From Methanolinea sp. (GTDB lineage: Archaea; Halobacteriota; Methanomicrobia; Methanomicrobiales; Methanospirillaceae), in NCBI GenBank assembly GCA_018262855.1, contig JADFDO010000008.1:51705-115704 (forward strand): a stretch of DNA of 64,000 nucleotides, read 5' to 3'. Below are positions 51,286-61,551 of the stretch, piece after piece; within the stretch, counting starts at the first letter, position 1; the number at the start of each line of letters is the position of its first letter. The position numbers and the translations under genes are program-made. The notes beneath the pieces are model-generated. The model ran no database searches, was not told the origin of the DNA, and was given only the letters and a program-made list of their open reading frames with translations.

Positions 51286-51648
51286 TCACCTGCCCAATGC
51301 AAGATCCACTCCACGGTTCATGCACTGGTAGGCCTCTTTTTCCTTTCCCATCTTCTGTAATGTGAGTCCCTTGTTGAACCAGGCCTCGGCATGGTGGGGA
51401 TCCAGCTTGATCGCGGTATCATAACTTGAGAGAGCCTCATCACACCGGCCAAGCTCATCCAGGCAGTTTGCTTTCTCGTGCCAGGCCATGGCCAAATGCG
51501 GATCGGTCGAGATCACCTTCTCTATCTGCTCAAGAGCCCGGTGATAGTCTCCCTTGTGTGCCGATTCTGTCGCCATGCGGAAGGAATATTCCGCTTCTTC
51601 TGAAATCTTCATCATTGTCCTTACCGTGTGTGGTGAAATTCTGTCCAT
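51286..51648 (-). CDS. small TPR protein
   Basis: A soluble protein of about 120 residues with roughly three tetratricopeptide repeats (YSFRMATESAHKGDYHRALE, AMAWHEKANCLDELGRCDEA, AWFNKGLTLQKMGKEKEAYQ). It is probably a protein-interaction adaptor. ATG 51648 (MDRISPHTV) is a guess; ATG 51696 is also in frame. Single gene. Confidence 0.7.
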   Translation of the reverse strand: MDRISPHTVRTMMKISEEAEYSFRMATESAHKGDYHRALEQIEKVISTDPHLAMAWHEKANCLDELGRCDEALSSYDTAIKLDPHHAEAWFNKGLTLQKMGKEKEAYQCMNRGVDLALGR

Positions 51649-51914
51649 GGTTTTTTTCCCCCTGTCGATCGCCGGGGTCATAACCCTCTGGCACATGAGA
51701 GATAAAGGAGTGAAATATTAACTATTTGCCACGAGATTCTGCATGCGTCAACCGAAGGGCAGTTATATCAGCACAAGGGTTCAACGGAGTGCATTGCACT
51801 GCTGTTGTGCACTAGAGACTGGCAAAATTCCTTTAATTTAGACAAATACGTCCGTACCAAGGGCATTGAGATGGAAAAGGTACACATCACTCTATGCCTG
51901 GCAGATGTGAAAAT

Positions 51915-54590
51915 ATGAACAACATCACACCGGCAGAACGCCTGGCTGCAATCAAGAACCTTCTCGCTGAACACCCCAGGGGTCTCTCGGTGAATGAAAT
52001 ATCCTCATGCCTGCAGAGGCACAGGAATTCTGTCTCAAGAGATCTGCATGCCCTCTCGCTCTCGGGCCAGGTGATCCAGCAGGCATTTGGTACTACCCGC
52101 ATCTACTCTCTGGCGCAGAGACCGCCAATATCAAATATTCTCCATTACACCTCCGACATGGCGCTTATCCTTGATGGGAATGATACTATACTCTCTGCGA
52201 ATTCACCTCTCCTCTCTTATCTCCGCTGCAACCCCGAAGACATTGAGGGCAGAGGTATCCATGAACAGGAGCATCCCCTCCTGAAAACACTCTGTGCTTC
52301 CTGCATGGGGGATACTACGCAGGGTGCCTTCTCTTCCTCAACCCTGGCAATATCAGCCGGAGAGGGGATCTCTCACCTGAAAGTGAAAAAGATTCCCACA
52401 GTCTTTGATGACGGGACGGCAGGTTCGATCTTTTTGATCGAGGATATCACCGGCGAGGTGCTCTCGAGTGCTGACCTGAAAACAAGCGAGGCCATGTACA
52501 GGGCGATTGTTGAATCACTCATGGAGATGGTGATCCGTTTTCTCCCCGATGGAACGGAAATTTTTTCGAACAGGGCATACCAGTCATATTTTAACCTCCT
52601 ATCCTCTGATCAACCTGAACCATCGTTTTTTTCAAAAGTCGAACCAGCAGACCAGGAGATGCTCCGGTCTCACCTTTCAGTCCTTTCCAGGGAGAAACCA
52701 GATATTACTGTCGCATTCAGGGTACATCGTGGCGATGGAACCACCGCGTGGAATACCTGGACATTTCACGGAGTGTTTGACAAGGAGGGACTCCCCCGTG
52801 CCTATCAGGGAATTGGACGTGATATCACCCTTGAGATAGAGGCTAAAGAGCATGAAACTGCCCGTTCGGAGATTCTCCACGCCCTCTCTTCAAAGACCGT
52901 GGAGTTCCTGCGGATGGATTCGGAATTGGATCTGTACCGTTTCATAGGACGCAACCTCGCAGCTTTTGTTCCAGGATCTCTTGCCATGGTATTTTCATGC
53001 GATGGTGACCTGCTGTCTTTTACACTCAAAGCGATCAATCAAAGCAGCGCTGATTCCAAGGACCAGGAGGTCATACCTCTTGATGAATCCCAGGGTACCT
53101 GCACCTTTGAAAACCACGATACAGAATACAGAAAAATAAAGGAAGCCCTTCTCTCTGGATCGCTTGTTGATACTGGAGGCTCCCTCTTCAGTTGTTGCAC
53201 TTCCTGCAGTGGCGAGGAAGGTGATGCTGATCAGGGTTTGTCTGTTGAAGGATTGCACGGGTACTCAGCCGGTCTTGTAGCACATGGAACCCTCCGTGGG
53301 GCCGCAGAACTCTTCAATCCGGTGGCTCTTTCCCCCCAGACGAGGAATCTCATCGACGCATACCTTGGGATTGCCTCACTCGCACTGGATGGATGGATCT
53401 CCAGAAAGACGCTTGATACCAGCGAGGAGCGTTTCATCAAAGTCGCTACCACAAACCCCCTGCCAATCTCGATCCTTGACAGGTCTGGTCGTTACCTGTA
53501 CCTGAGCCCAAGGTTCACAGAGCTCTTCGGATATTCTCTCAATGATATCCAGTCAGGAAAGGAATGGTTCATGCATGCCTACCCTGACCTTGCCGAACAG
53601 ACCCTCGCAAAGGAGACCTGGAAGTACGACCTTGCCGGGTCGTTCTCAGGTGATGGGCTGCCCCGTCATTTCAGGGTACGCTGCAAAGACGGCCATTTTA
53701 AAAATATTCTCTTCATGCCTGTATGCCTTTCTGGTGGCCAGCAGATGATCGTATACGAAGATATTACCCCCCGCCTTGAAGCGGCCCAGACCAGAAATCT
53801 GCTCTCTGACATCATCCGATCCTCCCATGATGGTATTTTCAGTGCCACAATTGACGGCAGGGTGCTCACCTGGAATCCGGCAGCGGAACGGATCTATGGT
53901 TATACCTCCGGAGAAGTGGAGGGGAAGGATGTACACATGCTGGAGCCGCCACACCTCAAGGGTGAGATTGCTGCCATCCTTGACAGGATCCGGAATGGTG
54001 AATCTATCGTGCAGCACGAGACTCAGCGCGTGAGAAAGGACGGCAGGACAATCGACGTCTCCCTCACCATATCCCCGGTATACCAGGAGGATGGCAGTAT
54101 CATGGGTGCATCGACGATCGTCAGGGATATCAGCGCACAAAAGGCAGAAGAACGGTTGAGGGACCTGGAGATGAAATACCAGGGACTTGTCAATAACATC
54201 AATGTCGGGGTGTACCGTAGTACCGGGGATCCGAGGGGAAGATTCATCTGGGGGAACACGTCCCTGATACATATCCTCGGTTATAATTCACTGGATGACC
54301 TCAAGGAGATTGCAGTCTGCGATTTTTTTGCACGGAGCACGGGAAGGGAAGAACTGCTCACCGAACTAAAACAGCACGGATTTGTCAAGAACATGGAGAT
54401 CACGCTCCGGAGGGGTGATGGTCGCATCATCCATGTGCTGGTGACGGCACTCGCAACTTTCAACCCGGACGGATCTATCTCTCACATCAACGGGATCGTG
54501 GAGGATATCAGTGACCAGCGTCTCCTCGAACAGAAGGTCGCGAATCTGTATCATCTCGGAACTGATCAGAACCTTCTCCCCACCCTTTGA
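51915..54590 (+). CDS. winged-helix plus multi-PAS/GAF one-component regulator
   Basis: A regulator of about 891 residues. Residues 1-65 form a winged-helix DNA-binding domain (AIKNLLAEHPRGLSVNEISS, then RNSVSRDLHALSLSGQV). At least five PAS domains follow, two of which are clear: NPLPISILDRSGRYLYLSPR and SSHDGIFSATIDGRVLTWNP. A GAF-like region lies at about 330-500 with a CCTSC cluster. There is no kinase, receiver or cyclase domain, so output is probably direct transcription control. ATG 51915 starts the winged helix. A related N-terminus begins at 63915. Confidence 0.85.
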   Translation: MNNITPAERLAAIKNLLAEHPRGLSVNEISSCLQRHRNSVSRDLHALSLSGQVIQQAFGTTRIYSLAQRPPISNILHYTSDMALILDGNDTILSANSPLLSYLRCNPEDIEGRGIHEQEHPLLKTLCASCMGDTTQGAFSSSTLAISAGEGISHLKVKKIPTVFDDGTAGSIFLIEDITGEVLSSADLKTSEAMYRAIVESLMEMVIRFLPDGTEIFSNRAYQSYFNLLSSDQPEPSFFSKVEPADQEMLRSHLSVLSREKPDITVAFRVHRGDGTTAWNTWTFHGVFDKEGLPRAYQGIGRDITLEIEAKEHETARSEILHALSSKTVEFLRMDSELDLYRFIGRNLAAFVPGSLAMVFSCDGDLLSFTLKAINQSSADSKDQEVIPLDESQGTCTFENHDTEYRKIKEALLSGSLVDTGGSLFSCCTSCSGEEGDADQGLSVEGLHGYSAGLVAHGTLRGAAELFNPVALSPQTRNLIDAYLGIASLALDGWISRKTLDTSEERFIKVATTNPLPISILDRSGRYLYLSPRFTELFGYSLNDIQSGKEWFMHAYPDLAEQTLAKETWKYDLAGSFSGDGLPRHFRVRCKDGHFKNILFMPVCLSGGQQMIVYEDITPRLEAAQTRNLLSDIIRSSHDGIFSATIDGRVLTWNPAAERIYGYTSGEVEGKDVHMLEPPHLKGEIAAILDRIRNGESIVQHETQRVRKDGRTIDVSLTISPVYQEDGSIMGASTIVRDISAQKAEERLRDLEMKYQGLVNNINVGVYRSTGDPRGRFIWGNTSLIHILGYNSLDDLKEIAVCDFFARSTGREELLTELKQHGFVKNMEITLRRGDGRIIHVLVTALATFNPDGSISHINGIVEDISDQRLLEQKVANLYHLGTDQNLLPTL

Positions 54591-54648
54591 TGACAATCAG
54601 TGCGAGATCTGATCTGCCGCACTCCAACGCCAGGAAAAAGAAAGATAC

Positions 54649-55992
54649 CTATCGTTTCCGGATGCTGATGGCGATGGCAAGCGCAAGCGATCCAAAGATC
54701 ACAAGAGGGATTGCTCCGGCCTGCCGGTGTTCCTGCTGTTGCAGGGGGGTGAGGAGTCCATTCAGTGGCACCTGCTGACCGGGTGCCACATTCACGACTG
54801 ACTGCCAATCCTCGTAACCGGAGAGCCTGAGAAGAACATGGTAGGATCCCGGCGGGAGCGTATCCACCGAGAGTGGCGTAAGTCCCCTATAGGCATTGTC
54901 AAGGAATACTTCTGCTCCGGACGGTGATGATTCGATTGTAACACCCCCCATCTCCTGATGGGGAACTGCCACCAGGGTGATCACAAGATCATAATTCTCC
55001 CCGGCCCTGATCACACCGGACGTGGAATAGTCCTGGTAACCCGCCCTCGTGAGGAGCAGCGAATGGGTACCCGGCTTTACCTCACGGAATACCAGGGGAC
55101 TGCCGGTCCTCGTCTCTCCCATATACAATCCATCCGCATAGACGTCAGCCCCGGCCGGTATAGATGTAATGCTTACCGTACCATATACAGGCTGCGGATC
55201 TTTTACGAGGGTCGGGGAGATTGTGGTGACGACCCCCTTGTCAACCTGGACATTCCCCTTCCATTCCTGGAAACCGGATTTGAAGAGCGTCACGGAGTGC
55301 TGGCCTGGAGCAAGGTTTCCCACCGTGGTGGGTGTTACTCCCCGGTATATCCCATCGACCTGCACCGCTGCACCAGCCGGATCAGATCCTGCAGCAAGTG
55401 CACCGCTCGTAACGACCGGAGAGAGCCCGGCGAATACTTCGGTGATCTCTCCCCCTCGCACCACAACATTTCCATAGTACGTCTGGTACCCTGACAGGTA
55501 CACGGAGATACCGTGAGTCCCGGCCGGGACATTTGTATAGGTAAAGGGGGTGGTCTGTGCACCAGACCCGTCCAGGGTTGAGATCGCCCCGCTCGGTGAT
55601 GACGTAACCAGAATACCTCCCGATGTCGAAGCCGGGACAAGCGCTGCTGAGAGAGTGATGGTCTGCCCTGCACGGGGATTTTCCGTGTACGTGGTCTCCC
55701 AGGGGTCGTAGCCCGCCATGGTGATCCGGATGGTGTGAGTTTGTGTTCCTGTCGTCGTGACAGGAACCATTGCAGGGGTTTCGCCGATGAATACCCCGTC
55801 GAAATACACATCCGCTGATGCAGGGATGGAGTGAATCGAGAAATACCCCTGATCTCCCGGGGACGAGTACAGATTCCCATCAGCAATTACACATACGGGA
55901 ATGCAGAAAATTGCGACGAGAATGATTTTGAGAATGGCAGTCCGGTGCACGAAATTCTCCTCCTGGCAGGAAGAATTCCCCTTTTCATTCAA
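54649..55992 (-). CDS. secreted or surface-anchored PEGA-repeat protein
   Basis: A 447-residue protein with a signal-peptide-like hydrophobic stretch (about residues 19-38), five tandem PEGA beta repeats (about 49-118, 125-190, 196-262, 268-340, 346-412) and a C-terminal membrane helix followed by RKR. The repeats contain the typical PSGAEVFLDN and GTHGISVYLSGY patterns. It probably sits on the outer cell face, anchored at its C-terminus. Function unknown. Confidence 0.82.
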   Translation of the reverse strand: MNEKGNSSCQEENFVHRTAILKIILVAIFCIPVCVIADGNLYSSPGDQGYFSIHSIPASADVYFDGVFIGETPAMVPVTTTGTQTHTIRITMAGYDPWETTYTENPRAGQTITLSAALVPASTSGGILVTSSPSGAISTLDGSGAQTTPFTYTNVPAGTHGISVYLSGYQTYYGNVVVRGGEITEVFAGLSPVVTSGALAAGSDPAGAAVQVDGIYRGVTPTTVGNLAPGQHSVTLFKSGFQEWKGNVQVDKGVVTTISPTLVKDPQPVYGTVSITSIPAGADVYADGLYMGETRTGSPLVFREVKPGTHSLLLTRAGYQDYSTSGVIRAGENYDLVITLVAVPHQEMGGVTIESSPSGAEVFLDNAYRGLTPLSVDTLPPGSYHVLLRLSGYEDWQSVVNVAPGQQVPLNGLLTPLQQQEHRQAGAIPLVIFGSLALAIAISIRKR

Positions 55993-56064
55993 TAATGATA
56001 TCGGTCGATGAGAGATGACGATGAACCAGCTCTGACAGGGCTGACAGAGTCTTTCAGGATAAAT

Positions 56065-56823
56065 TCAACGATTCCCTGAAGAACCCTGGCCATTTGTACC
56101 AGGCCTCCTTTCAGAATAGTGCCCTCCAACCAGCCAAGTTTCAAGGGAACCCTGGAAGAACACCTTCACCGTGATATCTGCTCCTGCCAGATGCTCCCGC
56201 ATGCGGTCGTCGAACCTCTTTCGGACATGCCTGAGACTGTGCCGGGCAAAATACTCTCCAATATATTCAAGAAAGGCAATCTCCTGGCAGAGCACTGCAG
56301 TCTCAAAGGCCTTCACATCGCGGGCGATATCCCGTGCGGTCTCTGGTGGGATTTGTGAATGATATTCCCCGTGCTGGTCAAGGCCACTGATCTGCCTCCA
56401 GTCAACTTCACCTCTCTCATCAGGTTCCCTGTGGAGCATGTAAGGGTATACTCGGCATACCCATGGTCTGTCAGCATACACCCTGCAGCGTCCATGTTCC
56501 AGGAATTTGCAGGTCCCTTCCATGTCCTGTCCTGTCCTGATGGTGTACCCTGAAACATAGAATGTACCGTGCTGGTCGCAGAGATCGTATACCGGGGGCG
56601 GTTCAAGGCATTCGGGGTCTCTCGACAGCATCCTTGCTACATCGTCATCGAGGAGAAGGACATGCCCGTTGAAGTCCCTGGTACAGCACTTTCCGCAGAG
56701 CATACAGGAGAATCCAACCTCTTCGATCACCGAGGCAAGCTTCTCTTCAGGGTAGGCCTGCAATGCCTCCAGTTCCTTCCTTCTCTCTGAAATGCGTCTC
56801 GTGAAGGGTGAAGGGATCGAGGG
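56065..56823 (-). CDS. YkgJ-family cysteine cluster protein
   Basis: A protein of about 252 residues with the YkgJ/Fli-B zinc or iron binding pattern: FSCMLCGKCCTRDFNGHVLL, then CKFLEHGRCRVYADRPWVCR-VYP. Cysteine spacing is complete. It may be a metal-binding oxidoreductase or methyltransferase-like protein; no substrate is known. The start lies in a run of ATGs; ATG 56823 is a reasonable choice. It lies about 80 bases downstream of arcA. Confidence 0.78.
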   Translation of the reverse strand, partial: PSIPSPFTRRISERRKELEALQAYPEEKLASVIEEVGFSCMLCGKCCTRDFNGHVLLLDDDVARMLSRDPECLEPPPVYDLCDQHGTFYVSGYTIRTGQDMEGTCKFLEHGRCRVYADRPWVCRVYPYMLHREPDERGEVDWRQISGLDQHGEYHSQIPPETARDIARDVKAFETAVLCQEIAFLEYIGEYFARHSLRHVRKRFDDRMREHLAGADITVKVFFQGSLETWLVGGHYSERRPGTNGQGSSGNR

Positions 56824-56904
56824 ACTCATGATACTGCGAGAATATATCGCCAGACGAGATGAAAAAGGCACGAGACATGCACAATTCCGGGGATTTACCT
56901 TCTT

Positions 56905-58176
56905 TCAGATCGCATCCCTCTTGATCGGGCATGTCAGGCAGTGCCCGCCACCCCTCCCCCGTGAGAGTTCCGAACCCTCTATCTCTATCACGTCGATCCC
57001 GGCCTCCCAGAAATTTTTATTCGTGCAAGTATTCCGATCGTACGCAACCACCTTGCCAGGCGTGATGGCGAGAACATTGTTGCCATCGTCCCATTGCTCC
57101 CTGGCAGCCTGATATTCATCGCCCCCTGTTGGGATGACCAGAAGCCGATCGAGTTCTAGCGCATCGGTGATGGCTGCAGTGAGATCCACTTCTCTTGAAA
57201 CCTCAAAGATCCTGTCTCCACCCGCCCACCGGATGCTGTAGGTCCTGATCCCTTCTATCACTTTAGGAAAGACGGTGATGATATCGGTATCAAGCATCGT
57301 GCAGACCGAATCCAGATGCATGTGGGCCCTGTCATGGCTCATCTGTGCTACGATAATCCTCTGGACCACTCCCGAGGAGAGCAGAATCCTCGAGAGCGTT
57401 TCAATCATCGTGCCCGCTGTCCTTTCACCCATTCCGACGAGGAGGGTTCCTTTTCCAATCGGCATGATATCGCCCCCTTCCATCGATGCCATTCCCGGAA
57501 AGAGGTAGGATTTCCCCTTTCCCTCGTCAAGGCATGAATACCAGGTTTTTACTTCCCTGCCTGAAAAGAGCGGATGGAACCTGTAGATGGCGGCAATGTT
57601 GATTGTTTCAAGTCTTCGGGCGGGCCAGTGCATGGGGTTCAGAGTGACCCCCTCCGCTATCCAGGAAGAGGTATCCCGGGTAAAGAGGGTGTTGGGAAGC
57701 GGAGGAAGGATGAAGGTATCCCTGTCTGAAGATGAGAAAATAAGGGACGACCGACTCATTCCCTCTAAGTAAATACATTCAAGCTCGCCCCTTGTAAGTC
57801 CTCCAATAAGATGCGTGACAAGGGTCTCTGTATCCATGTCCATCAGGCAGTCTCTGACAGCGCTGCATGCCGGGATTCCTATCGTCATGGGGTTCACTAC
57901 CTGATGGATCACCCACTTTCGTGCCTCACTGTTGCCTGCCAGCACATCAAAAAGGAGATCTTTGAGCTGGTATACCTTCACTCCCTCTTCCTGAAGGACA
58001 CGTACGAATGCATCGTGTTCTTCGATCGCCTTTTCAACCCAGAGGACGTCATCAAAGAGGAGATCCTGATGGTTCCCTGGCGTCAGCCTCCTGACGCTCA
58101 GGTCCGGGCGGTGGACAAGTACCTTCCCCAACCGGCCGACTTCAGAGTATACCCCAAAATCTGGCATCTGTGACAC
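56905..58176 (-). CDS. arcA: arginine deiminase
   Basis: This enzyme hydrolyses arginine to citrulline and ammonia. The 423-residue protein has the amidinotransferase fold with catalytic His in MHLDSVCTMLD, acidic motif SMEGGDIMPIG and nucleophile Cys in the C-terminal RGRGGGHCLTCPI. The carbamate kinase gene ends 5 bases upstream of its start, so the two are one operon. No ornithine carbamoyltransferase is in the window. Confidence 0.93.
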   Translation of the reverse strand: MSQMPDFGVYSEVGRLGKVLVHRPDLSVRRLTPGNHQDLLFDDVLWVEKAIEEHDAFVRVLQEEGVKVYQLKDLLFDVLAGNSEARKWVIHQVVNPMTIGIPACSAVRDCLMDMDTETLVTHLIGGLTRGELECIYLEGMSRSSLIFSSSDRDTFILPPLPNTLFTRDTSSWIAEGVTLNPMHWPARRLETINIAAIYRFHPLFSGREVKTWYSCLDEGKGKSYLFPGMASMEGGDIMPIGKGTLLVGMGERTAGTMIETLSRILLSSGVVQRIIVAQMSHDRAHMHLDSVCTMLDTDIITVFPKVIEGIRTYSIRWAGGDRIFEVSREVDLTAAITDALELDRLLVIPTGGDEYQAAREQWDDGNNVLAITPGKVVAYDRNTCTNKNFWEAGIDVIEIEGSELSRGRGGGHCLTCPIKRDAI

Positions 58177-58181
58177 CTGGT

Positions 58182-59108
58182 TTATTTTTCTATATCCTTT
58201 GGAACCACCTGCGTCCCTGCAGTTCCGGATACGAGAGTATCAATGTCGCTGAGTGCGCCGATTGCAGCCCGTTTTTCCGTATGTTCGACAAAACGGCATG
58301 CTGCTTCGACCTTGGGTCCCATGGAACCGGGAGCAAACTGGTGATTTTTGAGTTCCGCCGGGGTAATGGTCCGTATCTGCCTTGCACCCGGTGTATTCCA
58401 ATCTAAGTATACCCCGCGTACATCAGTGGCCATTACCAGCAGATCCGCACTGAGTTCCTCTGCAAGGACGGCACTCGCAAGGTCCTTGTCAATTACTGCC
58501 TCAATTCCCGCAAGAATCTCTCCTCCCTTCCCCCCGGAGAACACGGGGATTCCTCCGCCGCCTGCACAGATCACGATAACACCCCGCTCTAGGAGCCACC
58601 GGATTGGCTTGATCTCGACGATTCTATGCGGCCGGGGGGAGGCCACCACCCTTCGCCAGCGATCCCCATCTTGTTCGAATGCCCATCCCTTCTCCCGAGC
58701 AATTCTCTCCTTCTCGTCATCATTGTATCCAGGACCAACGAACTTGGAGGGATGAATAAAAGCAGGATCATCAGGGTGAACCTCAATCATGGTGAGGAGA
58801 GTTGCACAAGACAGACTTCTTGGGAGATGATTGCGCAGCTCCTGCTCAACAATATACCCGATCATGCCCTCAGTCTGGGCGTCGAGTATGTCGAGAGGAT
58901 ATGGTTCTACCTGAGAATAGCAGGCGGCCTGGAGCGCCAGTAATCCCACCTGGGGGCCGTTTCCATGGGTGATCACAAGTTCGTGCTGACTGGAAAGAGG
59001 TGTGATTTTACCCGCGGCTGACCGAATATTCTCACGCTGCACTGCAGCAGTCATCGCATCTCCCCTCTTCAGAAGGGCATTTCCACCAAGTGCAAGCACG
59101 ATTCGCAT
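58182..59108 (-). CDS. arcC: carbamate kinase
   Basis: This enzyme makes ATP from carbamoyl phosphate and ADP. The protein has about 308 residues with the N-terminal [30 protein letters not shown], and GGGGIPV near the middle. ATG 59108 fits the family start; the frame is open upstream to 59306. It is the first gene of the pair with arcA. It diverges from the PPK2 gene. Confidence 0.93.
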   Translation of the reverse strand: MRIVLALGGNALLKRGDAMTAAVQRENIRSAAGKITPLSSQHELVITHGNGPQVGLLALQAACYSQVEPYPLDILDAQTEGMIGYIVEQELRNHLPRSLSCATLLTMIEVHPDDPAFIHPSKFVGPGYNDDEKERIAREKGWAFEQDGDRWRRVVASPRPHRIVEIKPIRWLLERGVIVICAGGGGIPVFSGGKGGEILAGIEAVIDKDLASAVLAEELSADLLVMATDVRGVYLDWNTPGARQIRTITPAELKNHQFAPGSMGPKVEAACRFVEHTEKRAAIGALSDIDTLVSGTAGTQVVPKDIEK

Positions 59109-59330
59109 TCGGAATACCACCAGGGGACCAGAAGGGTCGTTTCTCCACATCAAGGCGACCCTACACGCAAAGCTACGATCCTTCTCCACTATATATGTGC
59201 GCCCACTTCTCCTGCTTCCATGGACTTTTCCTGACAGAGTGCGGTAGGGGCAACAAATAAAAACCAGATGCTCAGAGAGAACAACCATGAACACAAAGTC
59301 AATCAAACAAGGAGGGAGGGGAGGATTGGG

Positions 59331-60224
59331 TTGATCGCGAACAAATATCTCAAACGAATCAGAGCAGCTCCCGGGAAGAAGATCAGACTCGATGATTTTT
59401 CCACGGACTGGGCACAGGAGAGGGATTTAAAAGACGCCGAAAAGGAGGCATTCAAGGAAAAAGCCCTGAAGATCCTTGATGAAAACCGTGCCGCGCTTGC
59501 TTCCGCGCAGGAGCTTCTGTGGGCCAGCAACGTGTATTCGATCCTGATCATCCTCCAGGGGATGGATACGGCCGGAAAAGATGGGACCATCAAGCACGTC
59601 CTTTCCGGAGTGAATCCTCAGGGATGCAAAGTACACAGTTTTAAAGTACCGACAGAAGAAGAGCTTGATCACACTTTCCTCTGGAGATTCTGGCGGGCCC
59701 TGCCGAACCGTGGGGAGATAGGAATATTCAACCGTTCCTATTACGAGGACGTTCTTGTCGTGAAAGTCCACCCGGAACGGCTCAGGAACCTTCCTCCCGG
59801 GAAGATAGGGAAAAAATTCTGGAATGCCAGGTATGAGGATATCAATAGCTTTGAGCAGCATCTTTTCAGGAATGGGACGATCATCCTCAAGTTCTTCCTC
59901 CATATCTCACGAGAGGAGCAGAAGAAGCGCCTCCTTGACCGGCTGAAAGATGATGAAAAATACTGGAAATTTTCTCTGACAGATATTTCGGAACGCCAAT
60001 TCTGGAATGATTACCAGGCTGCGTATGAAGATGCGATCAACGCCACGAGCACCGATCTTGTCCCGTGGTATGTGATCCCGGCCGATCACAAGTGGGTAGC
60101 CCGGACTCTGATTGCAGATATCATCACCACAAAAATCAGGTCTCTGGACTTACAATATCCGCAGATCACGGATGAGATCCTTGCGAAATACAGGGAAGCG
60201 GGAAGGCAGCTGGAAGAGGACTGA
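59331..60224 (+). CDS. polyphosphate kinase 2 family protein
   Basis: PPK2 proteins use polyphosphate to phosphorylate nucleotides (or the reverse). The protein has about 297 residues with Walker [15 protein letters not shown], the Walker B region [12 protein letters not shown], and the lid [19 protein letters not shown] 59331 follows a GGAGGGAGGGGAGG stretch; ATG 59268 would add 21 residues. The nucleotide specificity cannot be read here. It diverges from arcC. Confidence 0.88.
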   Translation: MIANKYLKRIRAAPGKKIRLDDFSTDWAQERDLKDAEKEAFKEKALKILDENRAALASAQELLWASNVYSILIILQGMDTAGKDGTIKHVLSGVNPQGCKVHSFKVPTEEELDHTFLWRFWRALPNRGEIGIFNRSYYEDVLVVKVHPERLRNLPPGKIGKKFWNARYEDINSFEQHLFRNGTIILKFFLHISREEQKKRLLDRLKDDEKYWKFSLTDISERQFWNDYQAAYEDAINATSTDLVPWYVIPADHKWVARTLIADIITTKIRSLDLQYPQITDEILAKYREAGRQLEED

Positions 60225-60241
60225 CAGATTGAGGTGATCTC

Positions 60242-60685
60242 ACGTCGCGGGTATCCAGGCTCCTCAAAGAACACCCGGTCAAATCGCGAGTACTGAAGAG
60301 AGCCGCCGGGCTGAGGTGCGAGCATTGTTCAAATGAGTCCCTGATCACCGGGCTTACAATCCACTTTATCGATTTCGAGGCAGATGCAGGAAGCGATAAT
60401 TCTGATCCTGAAGATAATCTCCTTGTATTGTGTCTGGATTGTTCCCGGTCTTTCCTGTCGAATCCCGAAAATAGTGCGGTGCTGAAGGAACTGATCAGAT
60501 ATCGCAGGGACAATGTGAAATTCGCGATGCATCGCACTCTCTGTTCACCAACCCGAACCTACAACACACCCGGAGAGTTCGACCCGGAAGTTGTGTTCAG
60601 GGAAATGATCGAGAGCGGATCTCTCGATCTCTGCCTCAATGGCGGGGGATACATTGTGCAGATCTCCTTATTCGATTCCCGGTAA
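60242..60685 (+). CDS. HNH-like zinc-finger protein with apparent ACG start
   Basis: The frame is open from a TGA at 60230 to the stop at 60685 and has no ATG, GTG or TTG until 60428. Yet an ideal ribosome site, GAGGTGATC (60231-60239), sits 2 bases before ACG at 60242. Read from there it gives 147 residues (ACG read as Met, then SRVSRLLKEHPVKSRVL). Zinc pairs CEHC and CLDC frame IHFIDF and DNLLVLC, as in HNH nucleases, but the last catalytic His is missing (CLDCSR). Either a true ACG start, a start mutation or a sequence error. Confidence 0.6.
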   Translation, partial: TSRVSRLLKEHPVKSRVLKRAAGLRCEHCSNESLITGLTIHFIDFEADAGSDNSDPEDNLLVLCLDCSRSFLSNPENSAVLKELIRYRRDNVKFAMHRTLCSPTRTYNTPGEFDPEVVFREMIESGSLDLCLNGGGYIVQISLFDSR

Positions 60686-60814
60686 AAAAAGAGAATTCTT
60701 CTTTCTCTTTCATGGCACTGGTTTCCTTCTTCAGAAGGCAAAGCCAGTTGAATGAGCAGCTACCATTCTATGTGTTTTAATAATCCCTGATCTCACGATC
60801 GAGCGGTGTGCGCA

Positions 60815-61480
60815 TTATAAAGACCCCCGCTCTACCTTCATTATCCCCTTCTCTGTCTCGACAGCCTTTCCCGCTTTCATAAGTTCCCGAATCGCAAAAG
60901 CAATCTCTTCTGCTCCGGGATCCATCCTGTAACGCTTTTTAAGGGACTCCCGCAGGTCCCTGATCGATTCAGGTTCGGAAGAGAGGACTTTTTCAACAAA
61001 AGCAGTCAGGTCTTCGTGGAGAGCCCAGGGATAGACGATCCAGTGCCATCCCTCCACTGCTTTTGCATAATAATCGGGGACAAATGACGAACTCATCTTA
61101 TGGTGGAGTACTCCTGTCGTTACCGACTGCGGATTTAGGGATCGGAGATACTCAAGGGCTGCATCAAGAGTATCTCCCGTATCGGTCACATCATCGATGA
61201 CCAGCAGATCCTGCCCCTCAACGCTGATCGATAGCGGATACCTGACACGTGCCTCTTTATGGCATTCTGCGGCCTCACCCCAGTGCTCAACCCTAATACT
61301 GGTGAGTTTCATGATCATCAGGGAATCGCACACCACCCGTGCCGGGACAAAACCTCCCCTTCCAATCGCGATGACAAGATCCGGATTGCATCTGCCTCTG
61401 ATACGCTCTGCGAGCATTCTTGAGAGGGATATGGCCTCCTCCCAGGGCACGAGTTCGACAGCGAAAGATTCCGGTATCAT
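60815..61480 (-). CDS. purine phosphoribosyltransferase-like protein
   Basis: A type I phosphoribosyltransferase of 221 residues. The PRPP loop is LLVIDDVTDTGDTLDAAL (about residue 93), and the early loop is IGRGGFVPARV. A helical C-terminal extension (about residues 160-221; SIRDLRESLKKRYRMDPGAE) is added. The xanthine/guanine salvage type is most likely, but the base is not determined. Single gene on the minus strand, 71 bases from cheC. Confidence 0.8.
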   Translation of the reverse strand: MIPESFAVELVPWEEAISLSRMLAERIRGRCNPDLVIAIGRGGFVPARVVCDSLMIMKLTSIRVEHWGEAAECHKEARVRYPLSISVEGQDLLVIDDVTDTGDTLDAALEYLRSLNPQSVTTGVLHHKMSSSFVPDYYAKAVEGWHWIVYPWALHEDLTAFVEKVLSSEPESIRDLRESLKKRYRMDPGAEEIAFAIRELMKAGKAVETEKGIMKVERGSL

Positions 61481-61551
61481 ATTAATTACCTTAACATTCC
61501 CCGGGGATTTGAACTTTTCCGGGCTCCCAGGAGTCCATGCGACCCTGTCGT

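Noticed and set aside
60242..60685. TTG 60428 as the gene start
   Set aside because: It would begin between the two zinc-binding pairs and leave the ideal ribosome site at 60231 unused.
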